Assembly (NCBI RefSeq): GCF_004379255.2
Contig: NC_056053.1
Location: 17,480,188-17,544,187, forward strand
Reading direction: 5' to 3'
From: Salvia splendens
Lineage: Eukaryota > Streptophyta > Magnoliopsida > Lamiales > Lamiaceae
Length of the DNA: 64,000 nt
The notes beneath the pieces were generated by a model, which was given only the letters and a program-made list of their open reading frames with translations, was not told the DNA's origin and searched no databases. Positions 61,333 through 64,000 of this stretch are shown here, piece after piece (position 1 is the first letter of the stretch; each line of letters begins with the position of its first letter). Both the position numbers and the translations under genes were made by a program.

Positions 61333-63033
61333 GAGCATCCCCATCCGTGCTCTTGTCAAAGAGCACGGATGTGGGCCCGGACCCACTTTTATTACGCAAG
61401 AGCACGGATGTGGGCTCGGACCCACTTTTATTACTTTTTTACTCCCTGCTCTTAGACAGGAGCACAAAACCCACATTCATGCTCTTCTGCAAGGATATGC
61501 TCAAGGGTTCCACCATTCTATAATTCAATTTAAATAAAAACATTTCTACAATATTAAAATGCATTAAAAATAACCAGAATACTATTACAAATTACAAAAA
61601 AATTAAAAATTATATAATTAAAATACTAAAAATTAAAAATTACATAATTAAAATCCTAAAAAATAAAAAAGACATAATTAAAGGCTAAAAAAATACCCCG
61701 GTGGAAGACTATTCCTCTTGCCCTATCCCCAATGTTCTTCAGAGAGCCCGTATCATTACCAAATGTGAATCAAGTTGCTTGGGGGTTATATTTGACCTAT
61801 CGGCCAAATTGAGTTGGGCCAAAAAGGGTCCACCATGAGTTGGTGGGGGTTGAGGTGGCACAAAGGGAGCGGGAGCGGGGGCGGATGGAGTCGCGGCGCG
61901 ACGACGGTTGGTCGTCGCCTCCTTCCTTCTTTGCGGCCGGCGTTTGGAACTGCTCGGGCCGGCGTCGGGGCTACCCGAATTAGCTCCAGCGAGCTGGCTA
62001 GCCACCTCATCCTCGCCGGCGTCGGATAGGGATACCGACCTCGACCGTTTGCTGGAGGAGCTGGAGGAGGATGATACGCCTCCCCTATACTTCGGATGCA
62101 CACCCACCTCCTGCCAAGCGCTGAGGTACTTGAACGGTTTGTAATTTATGGATTGGTAGGTCACCAAGGCGGCACTGATGATGTCGAGCTCGCTCCTACC
62201 GCTCCCCGCCGACCGCTCTTCCTGGAGGTAATACCCCTGGAACTTTTGGATTTTTTCGTTGGCTCTGAATATGGCATTGCGCACCATACTCTCAATGCGC
62301 TCGATGGTTCCAGCTGAGCGGTTTTCATTGTACCGGCGAGAGACGCACCACCAAAACCTATCCCCGCTTTGGTTCGTGCCTGTCTCCGGATCTTCGGAGA
62401 CAATCAAATAGGCTTTGAATAATTGATCCATCTCCGCCGGAGTGTACGGGGTGCGGACACCACGAGGAGTAGGAGTAGGAGTAGGAAGAGGAGGATTTTG
62501 AGAGCTGCCGCCGCCGCTCCCTCCCGATCTGGGTTCTGGTGCCCACCCGTATCGCCCATCGGGGATATCTTGGTCTTCCACCGGGTAAGAGCGGTAACCA
62601 CCCGGAACTTGAGAACCTTGGGTTTGAGGAGGGTTCCAACCGCGGGAGTCGGAGGGATGATTGCCGGAGCCAGACATTTTTTTTTTGTAAGTAAGAGTGA
62701 AAGATTGAGAATTGATAAGAGAAGATGAGAGAATTTAGATGAGAATTGTGTAGTGTGGTGTGAAATTTGTTGTGTGGAAGTGGGGGTATTTATAGATGAA
62801 AATGTGAATTTTGGGAGAAAAAATTGAAAATAAATTAAAAGTGGGGAGAAAATGGATATAATTTTTTGGGAAGTGGGAAAATATTTTTTATATTTATTCA
62901 GATTTTTTAATTAAAATCCAATTTTATAAAAAAAGAAATTGCCAACGGCATTGCCATTGGCCAATCAGGAAACGCCACGTCAGCTGCTCGATGGCACGGA
63001 CGCCGTCCGTCAGCGCGAGCACCGCTGCGGATG
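61333..63033 (-). mobile_element. PIF/Harbinger-related element carrying ORF1 only
   Basis: The left end GAGCATCCCCATCCGTGCTC follows TTA (61330-61332). A repeat of about 38 bp (AAGAGCACGGATGTGGGC) is present twice in tandem at 61,358-61,432. The right end is less clear: the minus strand from about 63,033 reads CATCCGCAGCGGTGCTCGCG, a typical Harbinger end but without the outer GAG and TSD. No transposase ORF is present. Confidence 0.6.
61739..62677 (-). CDS. Harbinger ORF1-type (Myb/SANT-like, NAM-associated) protein
   Basis: A 312-residue uninterrupted ORF starting MSGSGNHPSDSRGWNPP. Residues about 1-75 are Gly/Pro/Ser-rich. A trihelix/Myb-like region (YTPAEMDQLFKAYLIVSEDP, FWWCVSRRYNENRSAGTIE) continues into a NAM-associated-like segment (DIISAALVTYQSINYKPFKY, WQEVGVHPKYRGG). 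An Arg/Ser/Lys-rich tail follows. Proteins of this layout are ORF1 of plant PIF/Harbinger elements and are often annotated as glutathione S-transferase T3-like by mis-transfer. They bind DNA and assist the transposase. The element boundaries around it support the TE assignment. The C-terminus ends normally at 61739 with no lesion. Confidence 0.75.
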   Translation of the reverse strand: MSGSGNHPSDSRGWNPPQTQGSQVPGGYRSYPVEDQDIPDGRYGWAPEPRSGGSGGGSSQNPPLPTPTPTPRGVRTPYTPAEMDQLFKAYLIVSEDPETGTNQSGDRFWWCVSRRYNENRSAGTIERIESMVRNAIFRANEKIQKFQGYYLQEERSAGSGRSELDIISAALVTYQSINYKPFKYLSAWQEVGVHPKYRGGVSSSSSSSSKRSRSVSLSDAGEDEVASQLAGANSGSPDAGPSSSKRRPQRRKEATTNRRRAATPSAPAPAPFVPPQPPPTHGGPFLAQLNLADRSNITPKQLDSHLVMIRAL

Positions 63034-63057
63034 GAATTGAATCATTTTTATATGTAA

Positions 63058-63300
63058 GAGCACCGTTATCGCCACAGGGAATGGAGTGGACTGTGGGGAT
63101 TGGAGGTGCTGTCCCATCCCGTTGCGTTTGTAGGGATCGTACAGTTTTCGCTTTTTTTTTTAATTCCAAATTTCATCTATAAATATATCTACAATTTATG
63201 TTCAATTTCATTTGAAATTATACTCAACTTCATTCTCCAATTTTATTATCTCAAATAGATTACAACAATTTCAATTTCAATCAATTAGGGTTTGACAATT
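63058..63300 (+). mobile_element. Possible 5' end of another Harbinger-like element
   Basis: GAGCACCGTTATCGCCACAG follows TAA at 63055-63057. GC-rich subterminal sequence, a TATAAATATAT box at 63178 and a leader-like stretch lead to an ATG at 63301. The short ORF from 63292 (78 codons, Cys/Lys-rich) has no recognisable domain. No right terminus was found before 63,700. Confidence 0.35.
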
Positions 63301-63706
63301 ATGTTTGGCAAAAGAATTAGGATTACGCTGTGTTACCACTGCAAGCTTTGCAACAGCTTTGAGGCATGTAGTGGCCCGAAGAGAAGCAAAGTCTTCACCT
63401 CATGCCAATATGCTAGAAGTGGTGGGACGAAGTTCAAACATGCACTTACACATCCCAGCGGCATAGAACCTCTCGTGGGGACGAAAGCTAAACGTGGACA
63501 AGACAAAGGCGGAGAGGGAAGGTGGTGACTGCTTCGAGCTGTATCTACCTCAGACCATCAACTCGCCCAGTATTCCAGTAGATTGGACAAGATCGATAAA
63601 TTATTTTTTTTATCTCCAACAAAGTAGGTAAACCCCGATAACCCAATCACAAAAGTTATAAAATCTTGATATTTACTTATGAGAATAAGGAGTAAATTAT
63701 AATATA

Positions 63707-63960
63707 CTCCCTTCCCACAATAATTATCACTCTTACTGTGAGCATGGATTTTAAAAAATTATAAAGAAAAGTTGATTGGAAAAGTTAGTGGAATATGCAA
63801 TGCCACCCACTTTTTTATATTGGTTTTATAATAAAATGTGAGTGAAAAGAGTTACTGAAATGTAGAACTTACTTACCATTTATGGTAAAAATCAATTGTG
63901 ACAATTATTATGGGACAGACCAAAATGAAAATAGTGACAATTATTGTGGAATGAAGGGAG
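63707..63960. mobile_element. Stowaway-like MITE, 254 bp
   Basis: CTCCCTTCCCACAATAATTATCACT at the left and its inverse (GTGACAATTATTGTGGAATGAAGGGAG) at the right, flanked by TA (63705-63706 and 63961-63962). No coding capacity. Confidence 0.88.
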
Positions 63961-64000
63961 TAATTAATAATACTACTTGATAATTCAAATTATAATTTTG

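Noticed and set aside
63292..63528. 78-codon Cys-rich ORF
   Set aside because: No domain, no splice or conservation evidence, and it probably lies in a transposon leader region.

Overview
This is nuclear DNA from a flowering plant, and most of it is transposable elements. It holds split genes with canonical GT-AG introns, plant-type Athila and Tekay-like LTR retrotransposons, hAT, PIF/Harbinger, Mutator-like and Stowaway-type transposons, and a late-blight-R1-type NLR gene. The NLR type and the element families suggest an asterid, perhaps Lamiales, but that is only an inference.

Layout. 1-2612: a truncated, frameshifted hAT transposase. 2.6-3.4 kb: two exons of a duplicated GNAT acetyltransferase gene, with two small fold-back elements. 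3.4-5.5 kb: a GC-rich gene-like fragment and AT-rich DNA ending in a Helitron-type 3' terminus. 5.8-9.2 kb: a CC-NB-ARC-LRR resistance gene on the minus strand. 9.6-10.1 kb: a SINE and a Stowaway-like MITE.

10140-47521 is a Russian-doll insertion whose three outer levels can be proven from their target-site duplications. A hAT element (8-bp TSD, 7/8 match) is split by a Tekay-type chromovirus relic (11785-45269, TSD AAAAC). The 3' LTR of that relic is split by Athila element B (14522-41887, TSD AATAT). The 3' end of B is in turn replaced by 15.5 kb of a second Athila, C (15801-31305), which carries extra internal sequence outside both of its LTRs and joins B through a 5-bp microhomology. All of these elements lie on the minus strand and all their coding regions are broken.

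48.0-50.0 kb: the second copy of the GNAT gene. Eight coding exons are intact but the first exon is deleted. 50.1-54.3 kb: MITEs, a palindromic Mutator-like element with a 9-bp TSD, and two abutting Harbinger elements, one of which carries a nearly intact transposase. 55.6-57.4 kb: a five-exon receptor-like cytoplasmic kinase of subfamily VII. 58.1-61.1 kb: a complete five-exon RBX1 gene (RING subunit of cullin-RING ubiquitin ligases). 61.3-64 kb: a Harbinger-derived element with an ORF1-type DNA-binding protein, and a terminal MITE.

The probable functional host genes are therefore the NLR, the RLCK and RBX1. The GNAT copy at 48-50 kb is doubtful. The genes do not form a pathway, although an NLR and an RLCK-VII kinase both belong to plant immune signalling.
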